NCBI RefSeq assembly: GCF_026230195.1
Contig: NZ_CP036501.1
Span: forward strand, 62,001 to 126,000
Direction: 5' to 3'
Length of the DNA stretch: 64,000 nucleotides
Source of the DNA: Candidatus Paraluminiphilus aquimaris
GTDB lineage: Bacteria; Pseudomonadota; Gammaproteobacteria; Pseudomonadales; Halieaceae
Within the stretch, counting starts at the first letter, position 1; every line of letters begins with the position of its first letter. Both the position numbers and the translations under genes were made by a program. Shown here in pieces: positions 55,817 through 64,000 of the stretch. The notes under the pieces are model-generated. The model did not search any database. It was not told the origin of the DNA and worked only from the letters and a program-made list of their open reading frames with translations.

Positions 55817-56644
55817 CTACTGACTATCGAGGAAGTCTTTGGCGAGCTGCGCCGCTGGATGCCCGTCTGCACCGTATTCTGAAATGACGCGCTGCAAATA
55901 CTCTCGTGAGCGCTCTTGATTCCCCTTAAGGGCATGCACCCGTCCCAACTTGTAAAGTGCATCGGGCACTTTGCGATCATTGGGGTACTGGTCTAGTAAC
56001 ACCTGAAAGTTTTGTCTGGCTGACTCTGGATCCACGGGCTCCACAACAAGGTACAGCTCACCCAACCAATAGTGCGCGTTGGGCGCAAAACGTCCAAACG
56101 GGTACTCACCAAGAAAAGCTGCAAAAGCCGTCAAGGCATCACTAAATTGACGCTCGCGCACCAATCCGTAAGCCGCTTGGTAGGCCTCCTGCTCGCCCAT
56201 CTGGGGTGCCTTAAGGGGTTCCTCAGATCCCACATTGGAATCTCCCACCGCGACCGTGTCAGCCGGTGATATTGGATCGTCCGTGGCATTGATGCCCTCT
56301 CCCGACGCAATAGTTGCAAGGCGTCGATCGACTTCAACGTAACGCTCGAGCGACTGATCCTGCAAACGCGTAAGCAAACTCGCTTGCTCCTCGACCAAAC
56401 CGTTAAGACGCCGGATCTCCTCTTCAAGTTGTTGGACCCGGAGCGCAAGCGAACGCGCATCTGAGCTCATGTCCGCTAACGGCTCTGGAGTGAGCGGTAC
56501 GCCTGACGTGTCTGCCTGCACATAGGGCACGACGCTCGACGGGGCCTGAGCTCCCTGAAGCTCGAAACTCTGCGCAGCAACCTGATGGGTAAAAATAAAA
56601 AAGCCGGCGACCAGCGCCGGCTTTGTCAAACGTCTAGAGATCAT
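55817..56644 (-). CDS. cpoB: Cell division coordinator CpoB (YbgF)
   Basis: Periplasmic TolA-associated protein linking Tol-Pal constriction with peptidoglycan synthesis. 275 residues: signal peptide MISRRLTKPALVAGFFIFTHQVAAQ, a coiled-coil trimerisation segment (LRVQQLEEEIRRLNGLVEEQASLLTRLQ, about 65-115), then TPR repeats (AYQAAYGLVRERQFSDALTAFAAFLGEYP; APNAHYWLGELYLV; VPDALYKLGRVHALKGNQERSREYLQ). It ends the tolQRAB-pal-cpoB operon, 6 bases after pal. Confidence 0.95.
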   Translation of the reverse strand: MISRRLTKPALVAGFFIFTHQVAAQSFELQGAQAPSSVVPYVQADTSGVPLTPEPLADMSSDARSLALRVQQLEEEIRRLNGLVEEQASLLTRLQDQSLERYVEVDRRLATIASGEGINATDDPISPADTVAVGDSNVGSEEPLKAPQMGEQEAYQAAYGLVRERQFSDALTAFAAFLGEYPFGRFAPNAHYWLGELYLVVEPVDPESARQNFQVLLDQYPNDRKVPDALYKLGRVHALKGNQERSREYLQRVISEYGADGHPAAQLAKDFLDSQ

Positions 56645-56650
56645 AAAGCC

Positions 56651-57217
56651 TTACTTGATCTCCACGCGTCGATTCTTGCTCCAGCTCGACTCGCCCGAGC
56701 CGTAGGCAACCGGGTTTTCTTCGCCATAACTGATCGTTTCAATTCGGTATCCTGGTACACCACTCGCAACCATGTAGTCACGGACCGCATTGGCACGACG
56801 CTCACCCAACGCGAGGTTGTACTCGCGTGTTCCCCGCTCATCCGTGTGGCCTTCCAAACGAACGTTACCGCCATCAGCCATCATTAATGCAACGTGCGCA
56901 TCAATGGCCGCGCGTGAGTCATCGGTCAACGATGAGCTATCGTAATCAAAGTAGAAAACGCTACCGACTGCAGAGGCTGCATCCATAAGGCGACGTTTTT
57001 CTTCACGCTTCTCAGCCATCGCCATGGCTTTCTGCTTTTCAACGGCGCGCTGCTCTGCGGCTGCCGCCTCCGCTGCTGCAACCTGCTCCGCCGCCGCACG
57101 TTCAGCCGCTGCCTGAGCTGCCGCCTCCTCTTTCGCCGCGTTACTTGAGCATGCGCTCACTAAAGCGGCCATCAAAACAACTGCAGCTGCTTTCCCCAAA
57201 GTGTTTTTCGTTGTCAT
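56651..57217 (-). CDS. pal: Peptidoglycan-associated lipoprotein Pal
   Basis: Outer-membrane lipoprotein binding peptidoglycan and TolB. 188 residues from the ATG at 57217 (TAGGAAAC upstream); the frame is open to 57349, but that extension has no signal. Lipobox ALVSACSS, an Ala/Glu-rich helical linker (about 27-75), then the OmpA-like domain with YFDYDSSSLTDDSRAAIDAH, NVRLEGHTDERGTREYNLALGERRANAVRDYM and the closing SWSKNRRVEI. The linker is longer and more Ala-rich than in E. coli Pal (173 residues). Confidence 0.97.
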   Translation of the reverse strand: MTTKNTLGKAAAVVLMAALVSACSSNAAKEEAAAQAAAERAAAEQVAAAEAAAAEQRAVEKQKAMAMAEKREEKRRLMDAASAVGSVFYFDYDSSSLTDDSRAAIDAHVALMMADGGNVRLEGHTDERGTREYNLALGERRANAVRDYMVASGVPGYRIETISYGEENPVAYGSGESSWSKNRRVEIK

Positions 57218-57305
57218 GGCGTGTTTCCTACACAAAGTCTGGTTTTGTATTGCATATAATGTAGCGCATATATGTCTATTTGTTGAACGAAAGTGACGAT
57301 TTTTC

Positions 57306-58598
57306 TTACCAACTAAACAACATTGGAGACCACGCGGGCTCTTGCACACTGCCGGAGCGAGCAGGAAGGCTAAATTTCACCCCTCCGTCAACGGCAACAG
57401 CACCTAACACGCTTCGTTCTCCTCGCTTTGTCGCGTAAATAACGAGAGATCCATTGGGCGCGATACTTGGACTCTCATCGAGTGACGTCTCCGTCAAAAC
57501 AGTCATTCGCTCTGTAATCAAGTCAAAGACCCCGATATGAAAACGACCATCTCTCTGGTGAACGAGCGCAACGTTACGTCCATCCTCTGCGACGCGCGCA
57601 CGCGCGTTGTAACGCCCTTCGAACGTTACACGTTCAACTTTCCCGGTGGCTAAGGTATATCGATAAATTTGAGGACGCCCTCCCCGGTCAGACGTGAAGA
57701 GCAGGGATTTTCCATCCGGCATCCAAGTCGGTTCGGTATCAATCGCATAATGACGCGTTAGTCGCGTCAGCTGCTTTGTTTCGAGATCAAGAAGGTATAT
57801 GTCGGGGCTGCCGTCTTTGGACAACACAAGCGCCATTGATCTGCCGTCGGGTGACCATACGGGGGAGTTATTCAGGCCTCGGAAATTCGTAAGCTGTTCA
57901 CGCGCCCCCGTCGCGAGCACTTGCCGATAAATCGCAGGCCGCGATGACTCAAACGAGACGTAAGCGACTTCCTTACCGTCAGGTGACCAACTCGGCGCCA
58001 AAATAGGATCTCGCCCTTCGAGTAGCACGATGGGACGCTGACCGTCGGCATCAGCAACCGTCAAGCGATAAAAGTCTTTTCCCTCAGGATTTCGGGTTAC
58101 CGACACATAAATTAAGCGCGTCGCAAAGGCGCCTTGAATGCCCGTTAACTTCTCGTAAATAGCATCCGCAACACGGTGTGCCACCATTCTCGCCTCCGAC
58201 TCGGGACCGGCCACCTGGGATGAGAAAAGCTCAGTCCCCCGATCGACATCGTAAAGTGCGAATTCAATACGCAGTTGCACACCTTTACTGACGCGGCCGA
58301 TAACCAGATAACGCGCCGCAATGGCCCGCCAATCACGGTAGAAAATGTCTTCGGTACGTGTAGGCAAGCTCAACATATCGCGGCGACTAACAGGGCTGAA
58401 CTGGCCGCTTCTGGCCAAGTCAGAGTCAATAATTTGAGCGAAGTCCACGGGCGCCGCGCCCAAACCGTCCCAAGCAAAGGGTGCCACTGCAATCGAGGTG
58501 GGGTTGTCGATGCCACGCGTCACCTGGATTTCGAGTTGTGCAACGGACGCGCCGCTAAAACAAAGAGCGCAGACAGTCAGGAAAATACGCAACAACAT
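57306..58598 (-). CDS. tolB: Tol-Pal system beta-propeller protein TolB
   Basis: Periplasmic protein that shuttles between Pal and TolA. 430 residues: signal peptide MLLRIFLTVCALCFSGASVA, alpha/beta domain (QIDSDLARSGQFSPVSR-like IIDSDLARSGQFSPVSRRD), and a six-bladed propeller with repeated SPDG/TPDG-type turns (APSWSPDGKEVAYVSFES; NSPVWSPDGRSMALVLSK; EPTWMPDGKSLLFTSDRGG; DESPSIAPNG). The ATG at 58598 has GAGG eight bases upstream and overlaps the tolA stop; a TTG at 58604 is less likely. Confidence 0.97.
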   Translation of the reverse strand: MLLRIFLTVCALCFSGASVAQLEIQVTRGIDNPTSIAVAPFAWDGLGAAPVDFAQIIDSDLARSGQFSPVSRRDMLSLPTRTEDIFYRDWRAIAARYLVIGRVSKGVQLRIEFALYDVDRGTELFSSQVAGPESEARMVAHRVADAIYEKLTGIQGAFATRLIYVSVTRNPEGKDFYRLTVADADGQRPIVLLEGRDPILAPSWSPDGKEVAYVSFESSRPAIYRQVLATGAREQLTNFRGLNNSPVWSPDGRSMALVLSKDGSPDIYLLDLETKQLTRLTRHYAIDTEPTWMPDGKSLLFTSDRGGRPQIYRYTLATGKVERVTFEGRYNARARVAEDGRNVALVHQRDGRFHIGVFDLITERMTVLTETSLDESPSIAPNGSLVIYATKRGERSVLGAVAVDGGVKFSLPARSGSVQEPAWSPMLFSW

Positions 58599-58600
58599 GA

Positions 58601-59323
58601 TCAATACCTCAAATCCTCAGGACGGAACCGCAACGGGAAACGGCGAAAGTATCGCTCGAAATCAGAAATAGATAAAACCGCCACTTCGGGAAATTGACCC
58701 ACGCGCTCAACAGCGGCAATCGCGCTGCGATCAAAGGCGTTACTCCCGCTTCCGGTCGCAACAGTAATACCCACCACCTCACCCGTGGGAACGAGGCTTA
58801 TTGTCAGCAAGGCCTCCATGCCATTTCTTGCAGAAGCTGGACGCCGCCAATTTTGCGTGATGCGGGCTTGCATCAAAGCGGCCACCTGCTGAACTTCGTC
58901 AAGCGCATCCCCCTGATCAATAGACGCCATCTGAGGGAGTTCATCTAGCCCGGCCATCAACTCCTTCTGTAGCTCAGCGAGCCGGTCCTCTTGCAGCGAG
59001 TCAGGTGTGATCTCTTCGATCGGCTCCTTTGGTGGCTCAACGAGCGCCGGGACGACTGGCTTTGGCTCGAGCGGGGCAGGTTTTGGCTTGGGCTTGGGCT
59101 TGGGCTTGGGCTTCGGTTTGGGCTTTGGTTTGGGCTTTGGTTTGGGCGGGGACTTCTTGGGCGCTTTCAACGACACCAGCGATGCCTGAACCACTTGCGC
59201 TTTCGCGACGACCGTTGCCTCACTCGTGTTCCACTCTCCCTCTATGGCGACTAAAAAGGCCACGTGAACAAGGACAGCAACAAATAAAGGGACGGCGATA
59301 ATGAGGACGCGATCAGAATTCAC
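58601..59323 (-). CDS. tolA: TolA, short form with Pro-Lys linker
   Basis: TolA spans the periplasm from TolQR to TolB/Pal. 240 residues against 421 in E. coli. An N-terminal membrane helix (about 6-27, VLIIAVPLFVAVLVHVAFLVAI) keeps a His within the helix. The middle is not the usual long Ala/Lys/Glu coiled coil but eleven KP repeats (residues 61-82) followed by Pro/Glu-rich sequence, like the TonB spacer. A short helix leads to the C-terminal domain (QARITQNWRRPASARNGMEALLTISLVPTGEV; AFDRSAIAAVERVGQFPE). Position between tolR and tolB assigns it to Tol-Pal. Confidence 0.93.
   Translation of the reverse strand: MNSDRVLIIAVPLFVAVLVHVAFLVAIEGEWNTSEATVVAKAQVVQASLVSLKAPKKSPPKPKPKPKPKPKPKPKPKPKPKPAPLEPKPVVPALVEPPKEPIEEITPDSLQEDRLAELQKELMAGLDELPQMASIDQGDALDEVQQVAALMQARITQNWRRPASARNGMEALLTISLVPTGEVVGITVATGSGSNAFDRSAIAAVERVGQFPEVAVLSISDFERYFRRFPLRFRPEDLRY
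59081..59146 (-). repeat. Hexanucleotide repeat coding (Lys-Pro)11 in tolA
   Basis: Eleven in-frame 6-base units of the plus-strand form YTT-NGG (CTTGGG, TTTGGG, CTTTGG and so on), coding alternating Pro and Lys on the minus strand. Near-identical units make it prone to slippage by whole units, which would change linker length without breaking the frame. Confidence 0.9.
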
Positions 59324-59739
59324 TGTCTTCTCGCCGGCGCCTCGGTGACCAACCCCACTGATGGCGCGCCCGCAGCCTGTAACTCTGACATAAGCGAGAC
59401 CACTTCTCCGTAGGGTACTCTCGCATCACCCCACACCATCACTGCTTTATCAGGGTTGCGTTTTAGCACAGTGGCAACACGCTGGCGCACTGTCTCAATA
59501 CTCAGTGCCTGGTCATCACTCGCGCCTAAATTGAGATACAGCTTCGCTTCGGCATCGATCGAGACAATCAAAGGCTCAGCATCACTGTCAGAGACCGGCG
59601 TTGAATTGGCTTTAGGCAAATCAACTTCCACGCCTTGCATCAATAACGGTGCCGTCGCCATAAAAATGACCAGCAACACCAGCATGACATCGATGTAAGG
59701 TACAACATTGATTTCAGCAACGGCGCGACGCGGTCTCAC
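59320..59739 (-). CDS. tolR: TolR
   Basis: ExbD-family inner-membrane protein of the Tol proton-driven motor. 139 residues: MRPRRAVAEINVVPYIDVMLVLLVIFMATAPLL, a single membrane helix with the proton-relay Asp in PYIDVMLVLLV, then a periplasmic domain with LPKANSTPVSD and KAVMVWGDARVPYGEVVSLMSELQAAG. Overlaps tolQ and tolA by 4 bases each, so production is coupled. Confidence 0.97.
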   Translation of the reverse strand: MRPRRAVAEINVVPYIDVMLVLLVIFMATAPLLMQGVEVDLPKANSTPVSDSDAEPLIVSIDAEAKLYLNLGASDDQALSIETVRQRVATVLKRNPDKAVMVWGDARVPYGEVVSLMSELQAAGAPSVGLVTEAPARRQ

Positions 59740-60440
59740 TGCCCACTCCCGCCTTTTTGCGCGTAGCTTTGCCGCTGCAGTAGGCCCGAGAACTCATCGA
59801 CAAAGGCATCATAACGGTTGAGTAGCGCATCCACTCTTGCTGCAAACCGGTTGTAGGCCAATACAGCAGGAATGGCGGCAAAAAGCCCCATTGCCGTCGC
59901 GATGAGTGCTTCAGAAATGCCCGGTGCAACCGCAGCAAGCGTTGCTTGTGAGCTTGTCGCTAACCCTCTGAAGGAGTGCATAATCCCCCAAACAGTGCCA
60001 AATAGACCGATGTAGGGACTTGTAGATCCGACGGACGCCAAAAAGGGCAAATTGTGTTCCAGCCGATCGCTCTCTCGGGTAAGCGCCACGCGCATCGCGC
60101 GTCGTGATCCCTCGACAATCGCCTCGGCGTCCATGCTGGGTTGACGCGATAGCTTTGAAAACTCCTTGAAACCGGCACGAAATAGGGCTTCACCACCGGT
60201 GATATCAGCGCCCTCATCGATCGCATTAGAGCCCTCTCGATAGAGCTGTGCGAGATCCATTCCCGACCAAAATCTATCTTCAAAATCGAGGAGCTCTGCA
60301 TCCGCACGACGTAAAATGATGACCCGCTGCACGATCATGAACCAGGATGTCACTGACGCAGCCACCAGAATGGCCATCACGAGCTTGACCGTGAAGCTAG
60401 CCCCTACTATTAGCTCGATTACACTCAGTTCATCTGTCAT
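59736..60440 (-). CDS. tolQ: TolQ
   Basis: ExbB/MotA-family inner-membrane protein that forms the Tol motor channel with TolR. 234 residues: first membrane helix VKLVMAILVAASVTSWFMIV, cytoplasmic loop with SRRAMRVALTRESDRLEHNLPFLASVGSTSPYIGLFGTVWGIMHSF (second helix, conserved), and third helix APGISEALIATAMGLFAAIPAVLAYN with the Thr lining the proton path. Overlaps ybgC by 11 bases. Confidence 0.97.
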   Translation of the reverse strand: MTDELSVIELIVGASFTVKLVMAILVAASVTSWFMIVQRVIILRRADAELLDFEDRFWSGMDLAQLYREGSNAIDEGADITGGEALFRAGFKEFSKLSRQPSMDAEAIVEGSRRAMRVALTRESDRLEHNLPFLASVGSTSPYIGLFGTVWGIMHSFRGLATSSQATLAAVAPGISEALIATAMGLFAAIPAVLAYNRFAARVDALLNRYDAFVDEFSGLLQRQSYAQKGGSGQ

Positions 60441-60873
60441 CTGTTACCTCTTTTGGTATTAGCGCCCCTTTGAGCACCTTCCTCAACCCGATCGGCATTC
60501 GCTTAGGCTTTCCGGTCTTTCCATCTGTTAACGCTGCGGTAACCTGACCGCGGGCCAACACCTGCTCCCCTCGAAGTACAGCTTGCTCAAAGACAATCGA
60601 TGCACCACCTGCAGCGATGACTTTTGCGTTCGCGACCACCTCATCATCGAGCCTCGCAGGCAACAAATAATCAATGCTCGCGGAGGTCACTACAAATACT
60701 GATCCGTCCTCCATCACAGCGGTTTTATCGACTCCCATAGAACGGATAAGCTCTGTGCGAGCGCGTTCAAAATACTTTAAATAATTCACGTAGTAGACGA
60801 TACCACCGGCATCCGTATCCTCGATGTAAATACGGATTGGCAAAGCAAACTCAAGCACCCTCTTTATCTCCAA
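60430..60873 (-). CDS. ybgC: Acyl-CoA thioesterase YbgC
   Basis: Hotdog thioesterase of the Tol-Pal cluster, acting on short acyl-CoA or acyl-ACP; its role near Tol may concern phospholipid turnover. 147 residues: [39 protein letters not shown], with catalytic Asp in EDTDAGG and the HxVYY-type segment here VYYVNY, and [37 protein letters not shown]. Overlaps ruvB at its start and tolQ at its end. Confidence 0.95.
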   Translation of the reverse strand: MEIKRVLEFALPIRIYIEDTDAGGIVYYVNYLKYFERARTELIRSMGVDKTAVMEDGSVFVVTSASIDYLLPARLDDEVVANAKVIAAGGASIVFEQAVLRGEQVLARGQVTAALTDGKTGKPKRMPIGLRKVLKGALIPKEVTDDR

Positions 60874-61936
60874 GGTCCAACGCTAAATTGGTTGAGGCGG
60901 GCTCCGAGGTTTTGCCCAAGGACTCGCCCGACCTCGGCGCTGGTAACCCAAAATGTCGATAGGCCGCGTTCGTCGCTATGCGTCCGCGTGGCGTGCGAAT
61001 AATGAGCCCCTGTTGAATCAAATAGGGCTCGATAACATCCTCGAGCGTCCCTCGCTCTTCAGATAGCGCAGCGGCCAAGCTGTCGATGCCAACTGGACCA
61101 CCCTCAAACTTCTCAATGAGCGCCAGTAAAAAACGCCGGTCCAAATGATCGAAACCTTGATCATCAACACTCAGCATGTCGAGGGCCTGCTCCGCCATTT
61201 GCTTAGAAATTAGCCCGTCGCCTTTAACCTGAGCGTAATCTCGCACCCTTCGCATTAGACGATTCGCGATTCGAGGGGTACCTCTCGATCGCTTCGCGAT
61301 TTCCAGTGCCCCGGCATCATCGGCCTCAACACCCAAGATCGATGCAGCGCGAGTAACGATATGCTTTAAATCTCCCACCTCGTAAAACTCTAAACGCTGC
61401 ACGATGCCAAAGCGATCTCTAAGCGGTGACGTGAGAAGACCGGCTCGTGTCGTGGCGCCCACCAGCGTAAACGGCGGCAAATCGAGTTTAATAGAGCGTG
61501 CGGCGGGCCCCTCACCAATCATGATATCAAGCTGAAAATCCTCCATCGCGGGGTAGAGAATCTCCTCAACATAAGGACTCAAACGGTGAATCTCGTCGAT
61601 GAACAAAACATCGTTAGGTTCGAGATTCGTCATGATAGCGGCAATGTCTCCGGCCTTCTCAAGCACGGGACCACTGGTCGTTTTCAGCTGCACGCCCATC
61701 TCATTTGCGACAATACTGGCCAGCGTGGTCTTGCCGAGGCCGGGGGGGCCAAATATGAGCGTATGGTCTAGTGGTTCTCCTCGCCCTTTAGCCGCTGACA
61801 GGAAGATTTCCATCTGTTCCTTGACAGCTGTCTGCCCAATGTAATCGTTTAATGTTTGCGGCCGAACCGCACGATCAAGTGCCGTTTCGCGATTGTCGGC
61901 GGTGTCACCCGCTACTAGTCGATCTGTCTCTATCAC
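60851..61936 (-). CDS. ruvB: Holliday junction branch migration ATPase RuvB
   Basis: Hexameric AAA+ motor that drives branch migration with RuvA. 361 residues: [26 protein letters not shown], Walker [21 protein letters not shown], Walker [26 protein letters not shown], sensor 1 [18 protein letters not shown] and a C-terminal winged helix ([17 protein letters not shown]). An extra C-terminal tail follows YRHFGLP. 27 bases after ruvA. The last 23 bases overlap ybgC. Confidence 0.98.
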   Translation of the reverse strand: MIETDRLVAGDTADNRETALDRAVRPQTLNDYIGQTAVKEQMEIFLSAAKGRGEPLDHTLIFGPPGLGKTTLASIVANEMGVQLKTTSGPVLEKAGDIAAIMTNLEPNDVLFIDEIHRLSPYVEEILYPAMEDFQLDIMIGEGPAARSIKLDLPPFTLVGATTRAGLLTSPLRDRFGIVQRLEFYEVGDLKHIVTRAASILGVEADDAGALEIAKRSRGTPRIANRLMRRVRDYAQVKGDGLISKQMAEQALDMLSVDDQGFDHLDRRFLLALIEKFEGGPVGIDSLAAALSEERGTLEDVIEPYLIQQGLIIRTPRGRIATNAAYRHFGLPAPRSGESLGKTSEPASTNLALDLGDKEGA

Positions 61937-61963
61937 TATGACTTCCTCGCTAACGCCATTTCC

Positions 61964-62572
61964 TCACCGCATAGCTGACTGTAATGCAGCACGAATCAAA
62001 CCCTCGCTCGTTTCGACATCCTCGGACTCGACAGCCGAAATGAGCCGCGAGGCTTCTGTCGGTTTGTATCCCAGTGCCACCAAGGCTTGCTCCGCTTCGC
62101 CACGGATATCCAATTTAGTATCTGAGGCAGGGGAAGCGACACCCTGAGTTGGCAATACATCCGAAAGCCACTGCCCAGCCTTGTCACGCATTTCAACAAG
62201 CAGCCGCTCGCCCGTTTTCTTACCTACACCAGGCAACGCCACCAGCGCATCGACATCATTTCGATTGAGACAAGCCGCAAACTGCTCGGTATCCATGCCA
62301 GAGAGTATCGCGAGCGCCAGCTTTGGACCTACGCCGTTTACTTTAATGAGATCTCGAAATAAACGCCGGTCAATCTCTCTGACAAAGCCGAAGAGCTGCT
62401 GTGCATCCTCCCGCACAACAAAATGGGTCAATAAAATGCATTCCTCGCCAACGCCCGGCAACTGATAGATCGTTGTCATGGGGACTCTGACTTCATAGCC
62501 AACGCCTCCGACGTCGATGATGACCTCTGGCGCTTGCTTGGCAATAATGATGCCGCGTAGTCGTTCGATCAT
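61964..62572 (-). CDS. ruvA: Holliday junction binding protein RuvA
   Basis: Tetrameric protein that holds the four-way junction for RuvB. 202 residues from the ATG giving MIERLRGIIIAKQAPEVIIDVGGVGYEVRVPM; the frame is open to 62701, but that part overlaps ruvC in another frame. Two helix-hairpin-helix motifs (LIKVNGVGPKLALAILSG and LVALPGVGKKTGERLLVEM) and the C-terminal RuvB-binding domain (EQALVALGYKPTEASRLISAV). Normal length. Confidence 0.97.
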   Translation of the reverse strand: MIERLRGIIIAKQAPEVIIDVGGVGYEVRVPMTTIYQLPGVGEECILLTHFVVREDAQQLFGFVREIDRRLFRDLIKVNGVGPKLALAILSGMDTEQFAACLNRNDVDALVALPGVGKKTGERLLVEMRDKAGQWLSDVLPTQGVASPASDTKLDIRGEAEQALVALGYKPTEASRLISAVESEDVETSEGLIRAALQSAMR

Positions 62573-62594
62573 GTGCTGTAAAACTCCTTGAGAA

Positions 62595-63113
62595 CTACTT
62601 GAGCCGTCGCATCGCGAACGCCTGAGCTCCGGTCGCGCGTCGCACAGCCTCTCCGCTAATATGGCAAAGCGCCGCCGCAAGCGCGTCACTCGCATCCTCA
62701 CCGGGCGTCGCAGGCAGTCGCAGCAGCCGCGTCACCATGTGCTGGACTTGGTCCTTTGTTGCGCCCCCAGTACCCACGACCGCCTGCTTTATTTGACGCG
62801 TTGCGTACTCAAAAACTTCTAGCTCACGGGTAGCGCAAATCACCATGGCGGCACCGCGTGCCTGCCCAAGCTTCAGGGCAGATCCGGCACTTTTATTCAT
62901 GAAAACTTCTTCGATCGCAGCAACCGTTGGAGAAAACTCGTCAATAATCTCGTTGAGCGCTTGAGCCAACACTTTAAGGCGCAATGCTAAGGGCTCATCG
63001 ACAGGCAACTTGATCACGCCACTACTGACGTACCGGTTACCCGCCTGTGTTACTTCGACAAGACCGAATCCCGTTTTACGGGATCCGGGATCGATACCAA
63101 GAATGACTGTCAC
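62595..63113 (-). CDS. ruvC: Holliday junction resolvase RuvC
   Basis: Dimeric endonuclease that resolves junctions. The carboxylate tetrad is visible: Asp in VILGIDPGSRKTGFG, Glu in VAAIEEVFMNKSAGSALKLGQARG, and the two Asp in PGEDASDALAAALCH. Start is GTG at 63111-63113 with GGAGGT five bases upstream, giving 172 residues (E. coli 173). Lies between aspS and ruvA; the yebC gene usually found between aspS and ruvC is missing. Confidence 0.97.
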   Translation of the reverse strand: MTVILGIDPGSRKTGFGLVEVTQAGNRYVSSGVIKLPVDEPLALRLKVLAQALNEIIDEFSPTVAAIEEVFMNKSAGSALKLGQARGAAMVICATRELEVFEYATRQIKQAVVGTGGATKDQVQHMVTRLLRLPATPGEDASDALAAALCHISGEAVRRATGAQAFAMRRLK

Positions 63114-63178
63114 CGATGACCTCCGCTCATAGCCTGATTGTGCGGCAAACAAGCAATAGAGTCATGTCATGGCAACAA

Positions 63179-64000
63179 TTACTTTTCGGGGGTACGCAAC
63201 CGTATACTGAGATCACGAAGCTGCTGCTCCGATACTTCTCCCGGTGCATCGGTCATGACGCACTGCGCTGACTGAGTCTTGGGGAAGGCAATCACGTCGC
63301 GAATGGATTGACCGTCAACCATGAGCATGACCAAGCGGTCCAAACCAAAGGCTAGTCCGCCATGAGGTGGTGCACCGTGTTTGAGTGCTGCCAACAAAAA
63401 GCCAAACTTGGCCTCCGCTTCCTCAGAGGAGATACCCAGCACATCGAACACCGCTTTCTGCATATCTTGGCGGTGTATTCGGATCGAGCCACCTCCAATT
63501 TCGCTGCCATTGAGCACCATGTCGTAAGCACGCGATAGCGCTTGCTGGGGTGCAGCTGTTAGTTCACCGACATCACACGAGGGTGCTGTAAACGGGTGGT
63601 GGATCGCCGTAAGCGAGCCATCGCCAGTCTCTTCAAACATAGGAAAATCGACAACCCACAGAGGCGCCCAGCCACTCCCAACAAGGCCCATCATTTCCGC
63701 GACCTTGAGTCTTAGAGCGCCCAAGGCATCGTTCACCACTTGGCGCTTATCAGCGCCAAAGAACACGATATCACCGTCTTCGAGGGCCAATCGCTCCACC
63801 AACTGATGGACTGTTGCTTCGGGCATAAATTTAAGGATCGGCGACTGCAAGCCTTCTACACCTGCGGCCTTGTCGTTCACTTTTATCCAAGCGAGACCGC
63901 GCGCACCGTAGTTGCCGACGTACTTAGTGAGCTCATCAATTTCTTTGCGGCTAATGGTGGAACCACCCGGCACACGGAGCGCGGCCACACGGCCTTTTAC
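63179..64000 (-). CDS. aspS: Aspartyl-tRNA synthetase, C-terminal part (cut by window edge)
   Basis: Class II synthetase charging tRNA-Asp. The visible 273 codons start inside the bacterial-specific GAD insertion ([27 protein letters not shown]) and run through [24 protein letters not shown] and [23 protein letters not shown]. Class II motif 3 follows: [24 protein letters not shown] with the ATP-binding Arg. The reading frame is open to the window end, so the start lies beyond 64000. The end [30 protein letters not shown] is typical. 65 bases separate it from ruvC. Confidence 0.97.
   Translation of the reverse strand, partial: VKGRVAALRVPGGSTISRKEIDELTKYVGNYGARGLAWIKVNDKAAGVEGLQSPILKFMPEATVHQLVERLALEDGDIVFFGADKRQVVNDALGALRLKVAEMMGLVGSGWAPLWVVDFPMFEETGDGSLTAIHHPFTAPSCDVGELTAAPQQALSRAYDMVLNGSEIGGGSIRIHRQDMQKAVFDVLGISSEEAEAKFGFLLAALKHGAPPHGGLAFGLDRLVMLMVDGQSIRDVIAFPKTQSAQCVMTDAPGEVSEQQLRDLSIRLRTPEK

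Noticed and set aside
59081-59146. Short tandem repeat as a CRISPR-like array
   Set aside because: Six-base units without spacers; it codes the TolA linker.
58991-59301. Plus-strand frames rich in Trp/Gly/Leu opposite tolA
   Set aside because: They are the antisense reading of the Lys-Pro hexamer repeat.

Overview
The window is a stretch of chromosome from a gammaproteobacterium. The evidence is the set of conserved gene orders: tRNA-fMet/rimP/nusA/infB/rbfA, secG/glmM/folP/ftsH/rlmE/yhbY, greA/carB/carA and aspS/ruvCAB/ybgC/tolQRAB/pal/cpoB/queE/queC. Base composition (roughly 53-54% GC by eye), the many acyl-CoA genes, a methylated-amine locus and a Gcw_chp/TorF porin suggest a marine aerobe of the Cellvibrionales/Halieaceae (OM60/NOR5) type; that placement is inference. 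No phage, insertion sequence or CRISPR array was seen.

Layout. 1-5352: the initiator-tRNA/rimP/nusA/infB/rbfA operon on the minus strand, with a recognisable stable-RNA promoter and a hairpin terminator between the tRNA and rimP. 5575-18086: an accessory block between the tRNA-fMet and tRNA-Leu(GAG) genes. Its core is a minus-strand operon (15754 to 9512) for a corrinoid-dependent methyl-transfer system: an MttB-family methyltransferase, a corrinoid protein, a DUF1638 protein, a small 'virulence factor' domain protein, a methyl-THF:corrinoid methyltransferase and a RACo-like ATP-dependent activator. A dimethylglycine/sarcosine-dehydrogenase-like FAD-GcvT fusion converges on it. A DmpA-like peptidase, a GlpD-like oxidoreductase, a MAPEG protein and an NTF2-like protein complete the block. 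18159-31308: housekeeping genes tRNA-Leu, secG, glmM, folP, ftsH, rlmE, yhbY, feoBA, greA, carB and carA.

31568-40803 is a lipid/alcohol catabolism region. An SDR and an MFS transporter lie on the plus strand. A seven-gene minus operon follows (acyl-CoA dehydrogenase, MaoC hydratase, MFE-2-like SDR, thiolase, quinone oxidoreductase, Fe-alcohol dehydrogenase, thioesterase), whose likely promoter is overlapped by a perfect palindrome. 40827-45339 holds a YebC/YeeN protein and a 5-oxoproline operon (NRAMP-like transporter plus pxpABC). 46075 is a TorF porin preceded by a good sigma-54 promoter and an NtrC-type site. 46920-54104 has a DUF3604 lipoprotein, an FMN-binding protein, a serine hydrolase, a small basic protein and two thiolases. 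54325-64000 is tRNA-Lys, queC, queE, cpoB, pal, tolB, tolA, tolR, tolQ, ybgC, ruvB, ruvA, ruvC and the end of aspS.

Working together: the corrinoid operon would move a methyl group from a quaternary amine (glycine betaine is the obvious candidate) to tetrahydrofolate, and the FAD-GcvT enzyme could demethylate the dimethylglycine product further, also onto folate. This is the most promising little-described system in the window, because it appears in an aerobic-looking genome and carries two proteins of unknown function and shared Arg/Gly-rich tails.
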